Source of the DNA: Amphritea opalescens
GTDB lineage: Bacteria; Pseudomonadota; Gammaproteobacteria; Pseudomonadales; Balneatricaceae
Reading direction: 5' to 3'
Assembly (NCBI RefSeq): GCF_003957515.1
Contig: NZ_RQXW01000001.1
Coordinates: forward strand, 124,001-188,000
DNA: 64,000 nt
The notes below the pieces were generated by a model. The model worked only from the letters and a program-made list of their open reading frames with translations, was not told the DNA's origin and made no database searches. Numbering within the stretch: position 1 is the stretch's first letter; each line of letters begins with the position of its first letter. Below, piece after piece: positions 26,260 through 35,681 of the stretch. The translations under genes were made by a program, and so were the position numbers.

Positions 26260-27836
26260 GGATGTTCCTCGTCGAGATGCTGGGCAATGGCGAGTGCTGT
26301 ATTACTAGCTTTGATCTGAGTTGGGCTTAGCGTGGCTTGCTCGCTGAGGCTTGTATCTACAAGGTTGTTATCCCATCCGCCGCCGAGGGCTTTATATAGG
26401 GTGACCAAACGCAAGGTGGCATTGGTTTCGCTATCATTCAGTGCCATCTGACTATTAAGTAGATTCCGTTGGGCGGTTAACACTTCCAAGTAATTGCCGA
26501 CCCCCTGTTCATATTTTCGCTGGGCAAAATGCAGTGCTTGTTGATTGTTTTTAAAGGCGACATTTAAGTATTCAACTTGACTGCGCTGCGAGGCTAGCCC
26601 ATCTAAGGCGTTGTCAACTTCATGCCATGCCGTAAGCACTGTTTTACGGTAGCTCAACGCGGCTTCTTTCTGCTTAGCTTGGGTAAGCTTTAAGCGTTGT
26701 TTCAGTCTGCCGCCCTGAAAAATGGGTAGATAAACGGAGGGGCCAACGGAAAAGAAACGTGCATCCCAACTGCTTAAATCATGACTGTCGAATCCTTGAA
26801 GCCCCGCGTTACCGGTTAGGGTGATACGAGGGTAGAAATCCGCTTTAGCCACGCCTATATCGGCGGTGGCTTGATGTAATTTGGCTTCGGCTTGCAATAT
26901 ATCGGGCCGCCGTTGCACCAGGGTTGCTGGAATACCGATTGGGATCTCATCAGGCAGTGAGGGCAAAGCGATAGCGTCTGTTAATAGTTCATCGAGAACT
27001 CTAGGAGGTTCTCCAAGTAGCAGCGCTAAACTGTTCAATTGGGCGTTTCTGCGCTGTTTCAACTTAGGTCGTTGAGCATTAATCGTGGCTAGTTGGGCTT
27101 CTGCCATCGATATCTCAAACCCTGCCGCTAAACCGTTACGCGCTTGGCTAGCAACCAGTTTTACCTTTTGTTGGGCGATCTCTTGGTTCTGCTGGGTGAT
27201 ATTTAATTGAGCCTGAAGGCTTCTGAATTGTAAGTAGTGTCGAGCCACTTCAGCGGCTAACGAGATGTTAAACATCTCTTTATCGTACAGGGTCGCCTTA
27301 AAGGCCGCGGTTGCACTCTCTTCTGCGCGCTGTATATGACCCCACAGATCAAGCTCCCAAGTTGCATCGAAACCCAGTTGCCAAAAATTGTCGCTATCGG
27401 TGGGTGCGCCTAACGCCGCAAATCTGCCTTTCTCGCTGATACGCTCCCGGCTATAGCTAGTGGTAGATGACAAACTGGGTAAACCCTCAGCACTGGTGAT
27501 ACCTAGATTAGCTCGGCTTTGCTCAATACGGCTGGTCATGATTTGCAGGTCGAGATTGGCTGCTTGTGAGCGAACGATTAAGTTGGATAAAGCTGGATCG
27601 TTGAATAGGGCCCACCAGTGTGACGACAGTTGATGGTTTGATACGGGGTATGGATCATTGTAATCCTGTCGGTTGGTTAGATTGACGACATTGACCGCCG
27701 CATCGGTGTTGGCGCTGGGTGATTGAAAATTAGGACCTACAGCGCATCCGGTCAACAGCAAGATACTGACAGTCATACCCACCGTATTGAATAAGGCTTT
27801 ATTCGCTAAGGGGAGAGGCTGGAGCTTTTTAGTCAT
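26256..27836 (-). CDS. NodT-family outer-membrane efflux lipoprotein
   Basis: A TolC-type channel of about 526 residues. The lipoprotein signal MTKKLQPLPLANKALFNTVGMTVSILLLTGC leads directly to the NodT motif AVGPNFQSP. Two outer-membrane efflux repeats follow, including GFDATWELDLWGHIQRAEES and RRPDILQAEAKLHQATADIGVAKADFYPRITLTGN. I place the start at 27836, since it gives a proper lipoprotein signal; the in-frame ATG at 27851 is possible, while the longest frame from 27950 would run through the TetR operator. First gene of the divergent efflux operon. Confidence 0.88.
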   Translation of the reverse strand: MTKKLQPLPLANKALFNTVGMTVSILLLTGCAVGPNFQSPSANTDAAVNVVNLTNRQDYNDPYPVSNHQLSSHWWALFNDPALSNLIVRSQAANLDLQIMTSRIEQSRANLGITSAEGLPSLSSTTSYSRERISEKGRFAALGAPTDSDNFWQLGFDATWELDLWGHIQRAEESATAAFKATLYDKEMFNISLAAEVARHYLQFRSLQAQLNITQQNQEIAQQKVKLVASQARNGLAAGFEISMAEAQLATINAQRPKLKQRRNAQLNSLALLLGEPPRVLDELLTDAIALPSLPDEIPIGIPATLVQRRPDILQAEAKLHQATADIGVAKADFYPRITLTGNAGLQGFDSHDLSSWDARFFSVGPSVYLPIFQGGRLKQRLKLTQAKQKEAALSYRKTVLTAWHEVDNALDGLASQRSQVEYLNVAFKNNQQALHFAQRKYEQGVGNYLEVLTAQRNLLNSQMALNDSETNATLRLVTLYKALGGGWDNNLVDTSLSEQATLSPTQIKASNTALAIAQHLDEEHP

Positions 27837-27867
27837 ATTGTGTAGATCCATATTGATTAATACTAAC

Positions 27868-27896
27868 AAACTGTACCGTACTGATCGGTACAGTTT
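27868..27896. promoter_or_regulatory. TetR-type operator, efflux-operon side
   Basis: A perfect palindrome with 11-base arms AAACTGTACCG / CGGTACAGTTT around TACTGAT. It lies 32 bases before the channel-gene start, where the promoter of the efflux operon is expected. Its core is repeated, in reverse orientation, at 27982-28008. Confidence 0.85.
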
Positions 27897-27981
27897 ATGG
27901 TCGTTATTGAAGCAATACAGACTGTCGTTTGTTAAACGCACTGTTATCAATATTGCATTTCTAGGAAGTTGAAAAAGATTG

Positions 27982-28008
27982 TACTGTACCGCTCAGTACG
28001 GTACAGTA
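27982..28008. promoter_or_regulatory. TetR-type operator, regulator side
   Basis: A perfect palindrome with 10-base arms TACTGTACCG / CGGTACAGTA around CTCAGTA. Read on the minus strand it matches the first operator through the core ACTGTACCGTACTGA and the right arm. It lies about 50 bases before the TetR start, implying autoregulation. Confidence 0.85.
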
Positions 28009-28058
28009 TCTTCCATAAAAGCACTTGTCAACGTCTTCCTATATGTGGAATCTATTTT

Positions 28059-28712
28059 ATGAAGCAAACAATAGTTACGCCGACTCCTGCTGTAAATCCA
28101 GAAAGAGAGCTTGGGCCTAAGGCTTACACCGTTTTACAGGCAGCGAGATCGGTCTTCTTGAAACATGGCTTTGCCGGGGCGACCACCGACATGATTCAGC
28201 GTGAGGCGGGAGTCTCTAAGTCGACGGTCTATGCTCACTTTACCAATAAAGAAACTCTTTTTATTGAGGTGGTTAAAGCGGAGTGCCAATCATCGGCGAA
28301 CACCATGCGCAGTATTAAGTTTGTGCCAGGTCAGTTGAAAGAAACCCTGAGTCTGGTGGCCTCGGCGTATTTGAAAATTGTGCTTTCTACCTCCGGACGG
28401 GCGCTTGCCAGAATGGTGATCGGTGAAGCCGAACGTTTTCCGAGTCTAGGTTCAACCTTCTATGAAGCGGGGCCGAGAACATGTATCTCAATGGTGGAAA
28501 AGCTGTTTTCGTTAGCCCAGGCACAGGGGGATATTCACTTAGGTGATACGAGTTGTGAGGAAGCAGCACGGGTCTTTGTCGGGTTAGTCCGTAGCGAACC
28601 GCAGCTGTATTATTTAACTCATCCCGCGACGAAGCCCACCCAAGAGCAGGTCGACCATTGGAGCGCATTGGTCACCGATACCTTTATGCGTGCCTACGGT
28701 GTCTCTGCCTAA
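28059..28712 (+). CDS. TetR-family repressor of the divergent efflux operon
   Basis: A 217-residue TetR-type protein. The N-terminal DNA-binding domain reads VLQAARSVFLKHGFAGATTDMIQREAGVSKSTVYAHFTNKETLFIEVV; the rest is an all-helical ligand-binding domain of the AcrR/TetR_C kind. It is divergent from the tripartite efflux genes, and two matched palindromes lie between, so it most likely represses both directions until an exported compound binds. The frame extends upstream to 27969, but that would put the operator inside the coding region; the ATG at 28059 fits the family. Confidence 0.9.
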   Translation: MKQTIVTPTPAVNPERELGPKAYTVLQAARSVFLKHGFAGATTDMIQREAGVSKSTVYAHFTNKETLFIEVVKAECQSSANTMRSIKFVPGQLKETLSLVASAYLKIVLSTSGRALARMVIGEAERFPSLGSTFYEAGPRTCISMVEKLFSLAQAQGDIHLGDTSCEEAARVFVGLVRSEPQLYYLTHPATKPTQEQVDHWSALVTDTFMRAYGVSA

Positions 28713-28737
28713 CAGCTTAATCAGTTATTCGAGAAAA

Positions 28738-28776
28738 CACTTAAATTAAGCACTTAAGCTAAGCACTTGAACTAAG
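28738..28776. repeat. Three 13-bp imperfect tandem repeats
   Basis: CACTTAAATTAAG, CACTTAAGCTAAG and CACTTGAACTAAG follow one another without gaps between the TetR gene and the NmrA-type gene. A related repeat family with 12-base period is found at 45440. Confidence 0.7.
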
Positions 28777-28815
28777 CGTCTGGAATAGACGTCAGAAATT
28801 AATGGAAGATGAACG

Positions 28816-29667
28816 ATGAAAATAGCTATTACCGCCGCGAGTGGTCATTTAGGTGGCGCTTTTGTTAAAGCGACAGTTGGGTTGTTATCAGCAGAGCAGG
28901 TGATAGGTCTAGCTCGGACACCGGCAAAAGCCAGTCATCTCGGCGTGGAGATTCGTCCCGGTGATTATAATGATCAGAACGCCTTAGAAGCTTCTCTGCA
29001 GTCTGTTGACACCTTACTGCTGGTGTCCGGCATGGATGATCCTGACAAACGGATAGTGCAGCATCGCAATGTTATTCAAGCGGCTAAGAACAGTGGTGTT
29101 AAGAAGATAGTGTATACCAGTGTTCAAGGGGCCGAAGAAAACACGGCGTTTTCGCCGGTGATACAAAGTAACCGCCAGACCGAGCGGGATATTATCAATA
29201 GCGGTTTAGACTGGGTTATCGGTCGAAATGGCATCTACATCGAACCAGATATTGACTATATCGAATCATATAAACAAGCGGGCGGCATTGATAACTGTGC
29301 CGGTGATGGACGATGTGGCTATACCACACGGCCTGAATTAGCCTATGCCTATGCGAAAATGTTGACTGAAGATAAACACAATACGCAGACCTATAACCTG
29401 CACGGCGAAGCGATTACCCAGTATCAGTTGGCAGACTATCTGAACCAGGCTTTTGGAACCCATCTGGTTTATCGACCCATGACCGTTGAAGCGTTCAGAC
29501 AAGATCGTGTGGCTGAATTAGGCGAGTTTATCGGTACGGTTATCGCCGGTATTTATCAGGGTATTCGAGAGGGAAAAGCCGATAACCCAAGCCATTTTGC
29601 TGCAGCGGCAGGCCGAGAGCATGAAGGCTGGTTAGACTATTTTACCAATCTGACCAATCAGCGATGA
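28816..29667 (+). CDS. NmrA/QOR2-like NAD(P)H-dependent oxidoreductase
   Basis: A 283-residue atypical short-chain dehydrogenase. The N-terminal Rossmann motif is ITAASGHLGGAFV, and KKIVYTSVQGAEENT followed by GRNGIYIEPDIDYI matches the NmrA-like/quinone oxidoreductase 2 (YtfG) group, which reduces quinones with NADPH or acts as a redox-sensing protein. It lies 103 bases after the TetR gene in the same direction and may share the response to toxic compounds, but a separate promoter is likely. ATGAACGATG precedes the chosen start. Confidence 0.82.
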   Translation: MKIAITAASGHLGGAFVKATVGLLSAEQVIGLARTPAKASHLGVEIRPGDYNDQNALEASLQSVDTLLLVSGMDDPDKRIVQHRNVIQAAKNSGVKKIVYTSVQGAEENTAFSPVIQSNRQTERDIINSGLDWVIGRNGIYIEPDIDYIESYKQAGGIDNCAGDGRCGYTTRPELAYAYAKMLTEDKHNTQTYNLHGEAITQYQLADYLNQAFGTHLVYRPMTVEAFRQDRVAELGEFIGTVIAGIYQGIREGKADNPSHFAAAAGREHEGWLDYFTNLTNQR

Positions 29668-29874
29668 TCGTTTCTACACATGATTAAGTACCCCTAATGT
29701 CAGAGGCTTCCTGACGGTTAATCAGGCATATTGATAGCAGAATAGCTTCTTTTTCGATCTGTTCTGTTGTGTTTTGATGGCTGTGGGATGAACGGGCTGC
29801 CTCTGATATCACATCAGATTATCTCAAGGCCATGATTGAAGCTGGCTGTCACTGGGTAAGAGAGTGCGCAAACT

Positions 29875-31653
29875 ATGGATGATATCTCTTCAATGTCCGC
29901 AACCGCGGAGACCGTCACTAAAAGCTGGGGGCATCGGCTTTGGCACTACCGCTGGGCTCTCGCCGCGTTACTGCTATGTCAGCTGGGGCAAGTGACGGCA
30001 TCCCTCTTACTACCGCGGTTCAGTGCTGATCTTATCGACGAAGGTATCCTTGCGCAGCAAACGGGCAGTATTGTCTATTACGGCTCGGCAATGGGTGCCG
30101 CCGCTGTCGTGCAGCTTATGCTTAGCGCGGTGGCGGTTTTTTTAGGGGCGAGTGTCGCCTTTCGTATCGCCCGAGATCTACGTGCCAATGTGTTCGCCAA
30201 GGTGCACAATTTATCCCTGGCGCAGGTGCAAAACTTTAGCGTGGGTTCACTGATTACCCGCTGTACCAATGATGTACTGCAAGTACAGACGATGTTAACC
30301 ATGACGCTAACGATGATTATTATTGCCCCCATTATGGCGGTGGGTGGAGCGGTAATGGCGGTGCGTCAAGATCTACAGTTATCGCTCATTTTACTGGTTA
30401 TCGTGCCGCTGCTGGCATTGATCCTCGGTGTGCTGACGTACTTGGTAACCCCACTGTTTCAACAGATGCAGCGTCAATTAGATGGGGTGAATGGGATCTT
30501 ACGTGAGCAGATTACCGGTATTCGAGTCATTCGTGCCTTTCTGCAAGAACGGCGGGAGGTTAAGCGGTTTGGGGTGGCGAATAGGGATCTGACCGATACC
30601 GCGACCCGTGCTGGACGGCTAGGGGCTATGACGATGCCATCTCTCACCGCCATGATGCAGTTAGGCTCGGTTGCGTTAATCTGGTTTGGCGCAGATCGGG
30701 TGTTGTCGAGTGATCTGTTGGTGGGCGGGCTGATCGCTTTTATGTCTTATATGGCGTTGATTTTAATCTCGGTCATGATGATGGGGATGCTGATGGTGAT
30801 GTTGCCGCGAGCTTTGGTCAGCTGGCGTCGAATCGATACATTGTTGCGCACGCCGGTGACGGTGGCTCCTCCTGTAGAACCGATTGCACTGCCAGCCGCT
30901 TCGCAAGGGTTAACACTGTGTTTTGACAACGTGGGTTTTGGCTATCCCGGTGCCGAATCGATGGTGCTTGAAAATATTAGCTTTGAAGTGGCCCAGGGGG
31001 AGGCATTAGGGATTATAGGCGCCACGGGTTCGGGTAAAACTACCATCGTTAATTTAATGGCACGGCTTGATGATCCCAGTACGGGACGGATTACACTGGG
31101 TGGTGTCGATCTGCGTGATCTTAGTTCGCAAGCGTTAGCACAGCAGATTGGCTATGTGCCGCAAAAGGCTTATCTTTTCTCCGGTAGCGTGGCTCAGACG
31201 CTGCGCCTCGGAGCTCCTGATGCTAGTGACGAGGCGCTGTGGCAGGCGCTAGAAACGGCTCAGGCGGCTGATTTTATTCGGGCGTTACCGGATGGGTTGC
31301 AAGCACCCGTGGCGCAGGGTGGTTTGAATTTCTCAGGCGGTCAGCGCCAGCGTTTGGCGATTGCCCGCGCCTTGGTTTGTCAGCCGAGCATCTTTCTGTT
31401 TGATGATAGCTTTTCTGCATTGGATCAGACGACGGATGCACGGTTACGACGGGCATTGCGTACGAATACCGAAAATACCACAAGGGTGATTGTGAGTCAG
31501 CGGGTGGCTTCCATTCGTGATGCGGACCGTATCCTTGTGTTGGCTTGTGGTCGTATTGTGGGGTTTGGATCGCATGATGAACTGATTCGCCGTTGTGCTG
31601 TTTATGCCGATATAGTGGCATCCCAAGAGAGTCTGTCGGGAGCCGTCGCATGA
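29875..31653 (+). CDS. ABC exporter subunit with degenerate ATPase site (heterodimer partner 1)
   Basis: A 592-residue half-transporter: six-helix type IV exporter domain (about 25-310) and an ATPase domain (350-580). Walker A GATGSGKTT begins at Gly382 and the signature is NFSGGQ. The catalytic Glu after Walker B is Asp511 (FLFDDSFSALD) and the switch His is Gln542 (VIVSQRV), so this nucleotide site is not expected to hydrolyse ATP efficiently. This is the pattern of heterodimeric exporters such as TM287/288, LmrCD and BmrCD. The partner gene overlaps its stop (ATGA). No clear substrate. Confidence 0.92.
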   Translation: MDDISSMSATAETVTKSWGHRLWHYRWALAALLLCQLGQVTASLLLPRFSADLIDEGILAQQTGSIVYYGSAMGAAAVVQLMLSAVAVFLGASVAFRIARDLRANVFAKVHNLSLAQVQNFSVGSLITRCTNDVLQVQTMLTMTLTMIIIAPIMAVGGAVMAVRQDLQLSLILLVIVPLLALILGVLTYLVTPLFQQMQRQLDGVNGILREQITGIRVIRAFLQERREVKRFGVANRDLTDTATRAGRLGAMTMPSLTAMMQLGSVALIWFGADRVLSSDLLVGGLIAFMSYMALILISVMMMGMLMVMLPRALVSWRRIDTLLRTPVTVAPPVEPIALPAASQGLTLCFDNVGFGYPGAESMVLENISFEVAQGEALGIIGATGSGKTTIVNLMARLDDPSTGRITLGGVDLRDLSSQALAQQIGYVPQKAYLFSGSVAQTLRLGAPDASDEALWQALETAQAADFIRALPDGLQAPVAQGGLNFSGGQRQRLAIARALVCQPSIFLFDDSFSALDQTTDARLRRALRTNTENTTRVIVSQRVASIRDADRILVLACGRIVGFGSHDELIRRCAVYADIVASQESLSGAVA

Positions 31654-33464
31654 GACCGATTATTCGAGGAACTGCAGCCGCAAAACCCCGTAACAGTCGT
31701 TATGCTGTACGTCGTATATGGCAAGTATTTCAAGGTAAACGCTGGGCACTATTGGCGGCGAGTAGTTTCGCTTTAGGCAGTGTGTTTGCCAGTACGATAG
31801 GGCCATGGCAACTGGGCAAAGCGACAGATCTGTTGGTGCAGGCGGTCGCGTCGGGTCAGTTTGATCCATCTCTATTTCTAGGGCAGCTTGCGTGGGTGGC
31901 CTGTATCTATCTTATCGCCTCAGGGCTTAATTTGGCACAGGCTTGGTTGATCACTGATTTGGTGCAGGGGGTTGGCCGCCAGTTACGCGAAGCGGCGCAG
32001 CATAAGCTATCGCGGGTGCTGCTCAGTTGGTATGACACTCAGCCGCGGGGCGAGGTTCTGTCACGCTTTACCAACGATATCGATAATATGGTGCAAAGTC
32101 TGCAACAGGTCGCTAGCCAAGCGATGTTATCGTTGCTGACGATCGTCGGAGTACTGACCATGATGTTGATCTTGTCGCCACTCTTGGCGGCGGTGTCGGT
32201 CCTAGCTATTTTGATCTCGGCGGGGCTGGCGAAGCTGATTGCCGGTAAAGCACGCCCCCACTTTGCCAATCAATGGCGTGAAACCGGTCACCTAAACGCC
32301 ACCGTTGAAGAGAGTTTTTCCGGTCAGACCCTGATTCGTGTGTTTGGTGCACGGGAGCGGGTTGAAGCGCGCTTTGATACCCAAAACAGGGCACTAGTGA
32401 AAGCCAGCCTGACGGCGCAGATCTTTAGCGCAATGATCCAACCCGTAACGATGTTTGTCAGCAATTTGGCCTATATATCGGTAGTCAGTTTTGGGGCCTT
32501 TCGCGTGCTGTCGGGGCCATTGTCGTTGGGCGAGTTACAAGCCTTTATGCAGTATATTCGTCAAGTAGGACAGCCGGTTTCTCAGTTGGGCAATATGGCG
32601 GCGCAAGTGCAATCCGCGCTAGCCTCGGCGGAACGGGTGTTTGAGCTGCTGGATGCGCCGGAGATGTCGTTAGATAGCGATGTTAGCGGGCAGTTACCGA
32701 CGCCGCTGCAGGGGCATGTGGTATTTGATCATGTGTCGTTTCGTTACCAACCTGATCAACCACTGTTTGAGGATGTTAGCCTTGAGGCTAAGCCCGGTCA
32801 AACACTGGCGATTGTCGGCCCAACGGGAGCGGGTAAGACAACGTTGGTTAATCTGTTGATGCGCTTTTACGAGATCGACAAGGGCGTTATTCGTCTAGAC
32901 GGGGTTGATGTGCAAGATTTATCCCGTACTGAATTACGCAACGCGATGGGTATGGTATTGCAAGATACCTGGTTGTTCACGGGGACGGTGCACGACAATA
33001 TCGCTTATGGCTGCGCGCATGCCCGTCGCGATGAAGTCGTTATGGCGGCGAAGCGCTGTCAGTTTGATGATTTTGTACGTACGTTACCGAAGGGTTATGA
33101 CACCGTGTTGGATAATGCCGGGGAGTCTCTTTCACAGGGTCAGCGACAACTACTGACCATCGCCCGGGCCTTTATGCTCGATGCACCGGTGTTAATTCTG
33201 GATGAGGCCACTAGTTCGGTCGATACCCGCACCGAAGTGTTAATCCAGAAAGCGCTGAATGAATTACGGGTAGGTCGTACCAGTTTTGTGATTGCCCACC
33301 GGCTATCGACGATCCACGATGCCGACCTGATCATCTACATGGAAGCGGGCAGTGTGCGTGAGGTGGGCACCCATGCTCAATTGATGGCGCAAAAAGGCGG
33401 CTACTGGCAGCTTAATGGTCATAAAGCCAAGGAATATGAGGTCGAAGAGGCGGAAACGGTGTGA
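31650..33464 (+). CDS. ABC exporter subunit with canonical Walker B (heterodimer partner 2)
   Basis: A 604-residue half-transporter with six membrane helices and a C-terminal ATPase. It has the consensus catalytic Glu519 (LILDEATSSVD) and switch His550 (VIAHRLS), but its own signature motif is LSQGQ (494-498) instead of LSGGQ. In the dimer this altered signature would face the degenerate Walker site of partner 1, leaving one consensus and one degenerate ATP site, as known for heterodimeric exporters. The start ATG at 31650 overlaps the upstream stop; the longer frame from 31593 is unlikely. Confidence 0.92.
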   Translation: MRPIIRGTAAAKPRNSRYAVRRIWQVFQGKRWALLAASSFALGSVFASTIGPWQLGKATDLLVQAVASGQFDPSLFLGQLAWVACIYLIASGLNLAQAWLITDLVQGVGRQLREAAQHKLSRVLLSWYDTQPRGEVLSRFTNDIDNMVQSLQQVASQAMLSLLTIVGVLTMMLILSPLLAAVSVLAILISAGLAKLIAGKARPHFANQWRETGHLNATVEESFSGQTLIRVFGARERVEARFDTQNRALVKASLTAQIFSAMIQPVTMFVSNLAYISVVSFGAFRVLSGPLSLGELQAFMQYIRQVGQPVSQLGNMAAQVQSALASAERVFELLDAPEMSLDSDVSGQLPTPLQGHVVFDHVSFRYQPDQPLFEDVSLEAKPGQTLAIVGPTGAGKTTLVNLLMRFYEIDKGVIRLDGVDVQDLSRTELRNAMGMVLQDTWLFTGTVHDNIAYGCAHARRDEVVMAAKRCQFDDFVRTLPKGYDTVLDNAGESLSQGQRQLLTIARAFMLDAPVLILDEATSSVDTRTEVLIQKALNELRVGRTSFVIAHRLSTIHDADLIIYMEAGSVREVGTHAQLMAQKGGYWQLNGHKAKEYEVEEAETV

Positions 33465-33496
33465 GATTTGCTGCGCGGATACTGAGTCAGCCGCAT

Positions 33497-33522
33497 AAAA
33501 AGGGCAATCTGATGATTGCCCT
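33497..33522 (-). terminator. Terminator for the DASS transporter gene
   Basis: On the minus strand AGGGCAATC-ATCA-GATTGCCCT is followed by TTTT: a perfect 9-bp stem. It lies between the convergent ABC exporter and transporter genes and may also stop the plus-strand transcript, though no U tract exists on that side. Confidence 0.75.
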
Positions 33523-33568
33523 AGGTTTGAATGTCGTTGCATTAAGCCGATAGGCTCAAGCGAAAAGG

Positions 33569-35035
33569 TTACCAGTACCCCAGCACCTTCCACCAGAGTC
33601 CACCAACCACACCCCAGATGGTTAAGTTCACAATACTCATAATAAAGCCCATGACCCACCAGTTTTCCATGGAGACATAACCCGAACCGAACACGATCGG
33701 TGAGGTGCCGGTGGCATAATGGGTTAATGACATCATCAAGGAAGAAGCGCCCGCCAGCAATAAACCGAGATACAACGGTGGTGCACCCAAAGCTAAACCT
33801 GCGGTATAAAAGGCGGCAAACATCGCGGTGATATGCGCCGTGGTGCTGGCAAAAAAGTAATGAGCATAAAAGTAAACCGCCACTAAGATAATGGCCGAGG
33901 TAATCCAATCAAAACCGAGTTGATGGATATTGCCTTCGACCACGGTGGAAAACCATGCCACCAAGCCTAGTTTATTGAGGAAGGTTGCCATCATCACGAG
34001 GGCGGAAAACCAGACCACGGTATCCCAAGCCGACTTCTCTTGTAGTACATCTTGCCAGTTGAGTACGCCGCTAACCAATAGCACGGACAAGCCTAAAAAT
34101 GCCACGGCCGTAGTATTAACCGCATAGTCAGCCCCGAAGATCATGGCTGGTATGCCCGCCCATAAGGTCAACAGCAGCAGAAACACGCTAACCATGATTT
34201 TTTCGCCGTAAGACATAGGGCCCATCTCTGCTAATCTTGATTTTGCATAGGTTTTAGCGTCAGGGGTACTTTTGATCTCAGGCGGAAACACCGCATAGAC
34301 AATGAGTGGCACGAGGGCGATACAGACTAGGCCGGGTAATAAAGCAGCCAGCGCCCAGGTGCTCCAAGTAATACTAATATTCGCCCCTGTAGCATCCGCA
34401 ATTAATTTAACAATTAAAGGGTTGGGTGCTGTCGCAGTGATAAACATCGCCGAGGTGATGGGGTTGATATGGTAGCTAACTAAGGCGAGATAATGGCCGA
34501 TCTTGCGGGATGTACCGTCATCAGGGGAGGAGCCAAAGCTGGTGGCGATCGATTTCATTATCGGGTGAATAATACCGCCGCCGCGCGCGGTATTGCTGGG
34601 GGTTACCGGTGCAATGACGAGTTCAGAGAGTGCTAACGCATAACCGATACCAATCGTTTTACGACCGAATAACGAGATAAAGTAATAGCCGATTCGATTT
34701 CCCAAGCCGGTTTTAGCCAGCCCTCGGGAGATGATGATGGCAATACCGATTAACCAGATTAATGAGTTAGAAAAACCACTTAAAGCATCCTTGATCGCCC
34801 CAGAAGGGGAGTCATTAGTCACACCTGTCAGTGCCACAGAGGTGATCGCTAAGATAGCGATGGCGCCAATGGGCATGGCCTTGCCGATAATGGCGACCAC
34901 CGTACCGACAAATAAGGCTAACAAATGCCATGCATTCGCGGTTACTCCTTCTGGTGGCGCCACTGCAAACCAAAGAAAGAAGATTATCGCTATAGAGATT
35001 AAGCCTGGAACAACTCGAATATCCGTGCCTTTCAT
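33569..35035 (-). CDS. DASS-family Na+/dicarboxylate (or tricarboxylate/sulfate) symporter
   Basis: A 488-residue inner-membrane transporter of the SLC13/DASS family with about 11-13 membrane segments. Both Ser-Asn-Thr-type substrate/Na+ hairpin motifs are visible in part: VTPSNTARGGGIIHPI in the first half and THYATGTSPIVFGSGYV in the second (here Ala-Thr-Gly-Thr replaces SNT). It most likely imports C4-dicarboxylates or citrate-like anions. The start ATG at 35035 follows AAGGACGCTTTC; the longer frame begins with TTG at 35059. The 376-base divergent gap to the next gene shows no clear element other than AT-rich promoter-like sequence. Confidence 0.88.
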   Translation of the reverse strand: MKGTDIRVVPGLISIAIIFFLWFAVAPPEGVTANAWHLLALFVGTVVAIIGKAMPIGAIAILAITSVALTGVTNDSPSGAIKDALSGFSNSLIWLIGIAIIISRGLAKTGLGNRIGYYFISLFGRKTIGIGYALALSELVIAPVTPSNTARGGGIIHPIMKSIATSFGSSPDDGTSRKIGHYLALVSYHINPITSAMFITATAPNPLIVKLIADATGANISITWSTWALAALLPGLVCIALVPLIVYAVFPPEIKSTPDAKTYAKSRLAEMGPMSYGEKIMVSVFLLLLTLWAGIPAMIFGADYAVNTTAVAFLGLSVLLVSGVLNWQDVLQEKSAWDTVVWFSALVMMATFLNKLGLVAWFSTVVEGNIHQLGFDWITSAIILVAVYFYAHYFFASTTAHITAMFAAFYTAGLALGAPPLYLGLLLAGASSLMMSLTHYATGTSPIVFGSGYVSMENWWVMGFIMSIVNLTIWGVVGGLWWKVLGYW

Positions 35036-35435
35036 GAAAGCGTCCTTAAGATTGAGCAAAACAATGATTGGACATACTAAGTGGTTATTAACTCATAATT
35101 TATCCTTAGATAACTAGCGGTGTTTCGATGAGCTGGGTCGAAAACAACGAAAGGTTGATCTTAAGCATGATCCGCTACCCATCTCGATGGCGAGGAGCTA
35201 TCGTTGGTGTATAAAGTCCTTGTTTTATATAAGGATTTAGCCTGTTTTTTTGAGGTTTAAAATTATTCACGCTCGTTTGCGATGTTTTAATTGATGGGTG
35301 AATCGTTATGGCTGTTGGTTGGCTGTGCCGATGTTTTTATGGGTACCCAGGTATGCATGGGAAGGGGAGAGTGGCTAGTCCATCATGGTTTTTCCGCCTA
35401 AAATAGCCCATTTTATGCCTGAGACAGAGCACACT

Positions 35436-35681
35436 ATGAATGAGATTAAATTCACTAAAGATGAGACCGATCGTATCGTTAGCAAGATAAAAAGCTACTT
35501 CAATGATGAATTGGATCAGGAAATTGGTGGTTTCGAGGCCGAGTTTCTTCTCGATTTCTTAGCTAAAGAGGTTGGGCCCTATTTTTATAACCGGGGTTTA
35601 GTGGATGCGCAGAAAATTTATACTGAGAAAAATATTGAGGCGGCTTATCTGTTGGATGAACTAGAAAAACCAATAGGTTAA
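35436..35681 (+). CDS. DUF2164 family protein
   Basis: An 81-residue protein, MNEIKFTKDETDRIVSKIK at the N-terminus and ELDQEIGGFEAEFLLDFLAKEVGPYFYNRGLVDA in the middle, matching the conserved DUF2164 family, whose function is unknown. It is small, acidic and without signal peptide. I chose the ATG at 35436, as the family starts there; the upstream frame from 35385 reads through non-family sequence. It lies alone, 201 bases before the Anbu gene. Confidence 0.8.
   Translation: MNEIKFTKDETDRIVSKIKSYFNDELDQEIGGFEAEFLLDFLAKEVGPYFYNRGLVDAQKIYTEKNIEAAYLLDELEKPIG

Noticed and set aside
33303-33908. Minus-strand frame of 201 codons spanning the end of the ABC exporter and the DASS gene
   Set aside because: It overlaps the terminator between them and the DASS gene in another frame; no recognisable motif.
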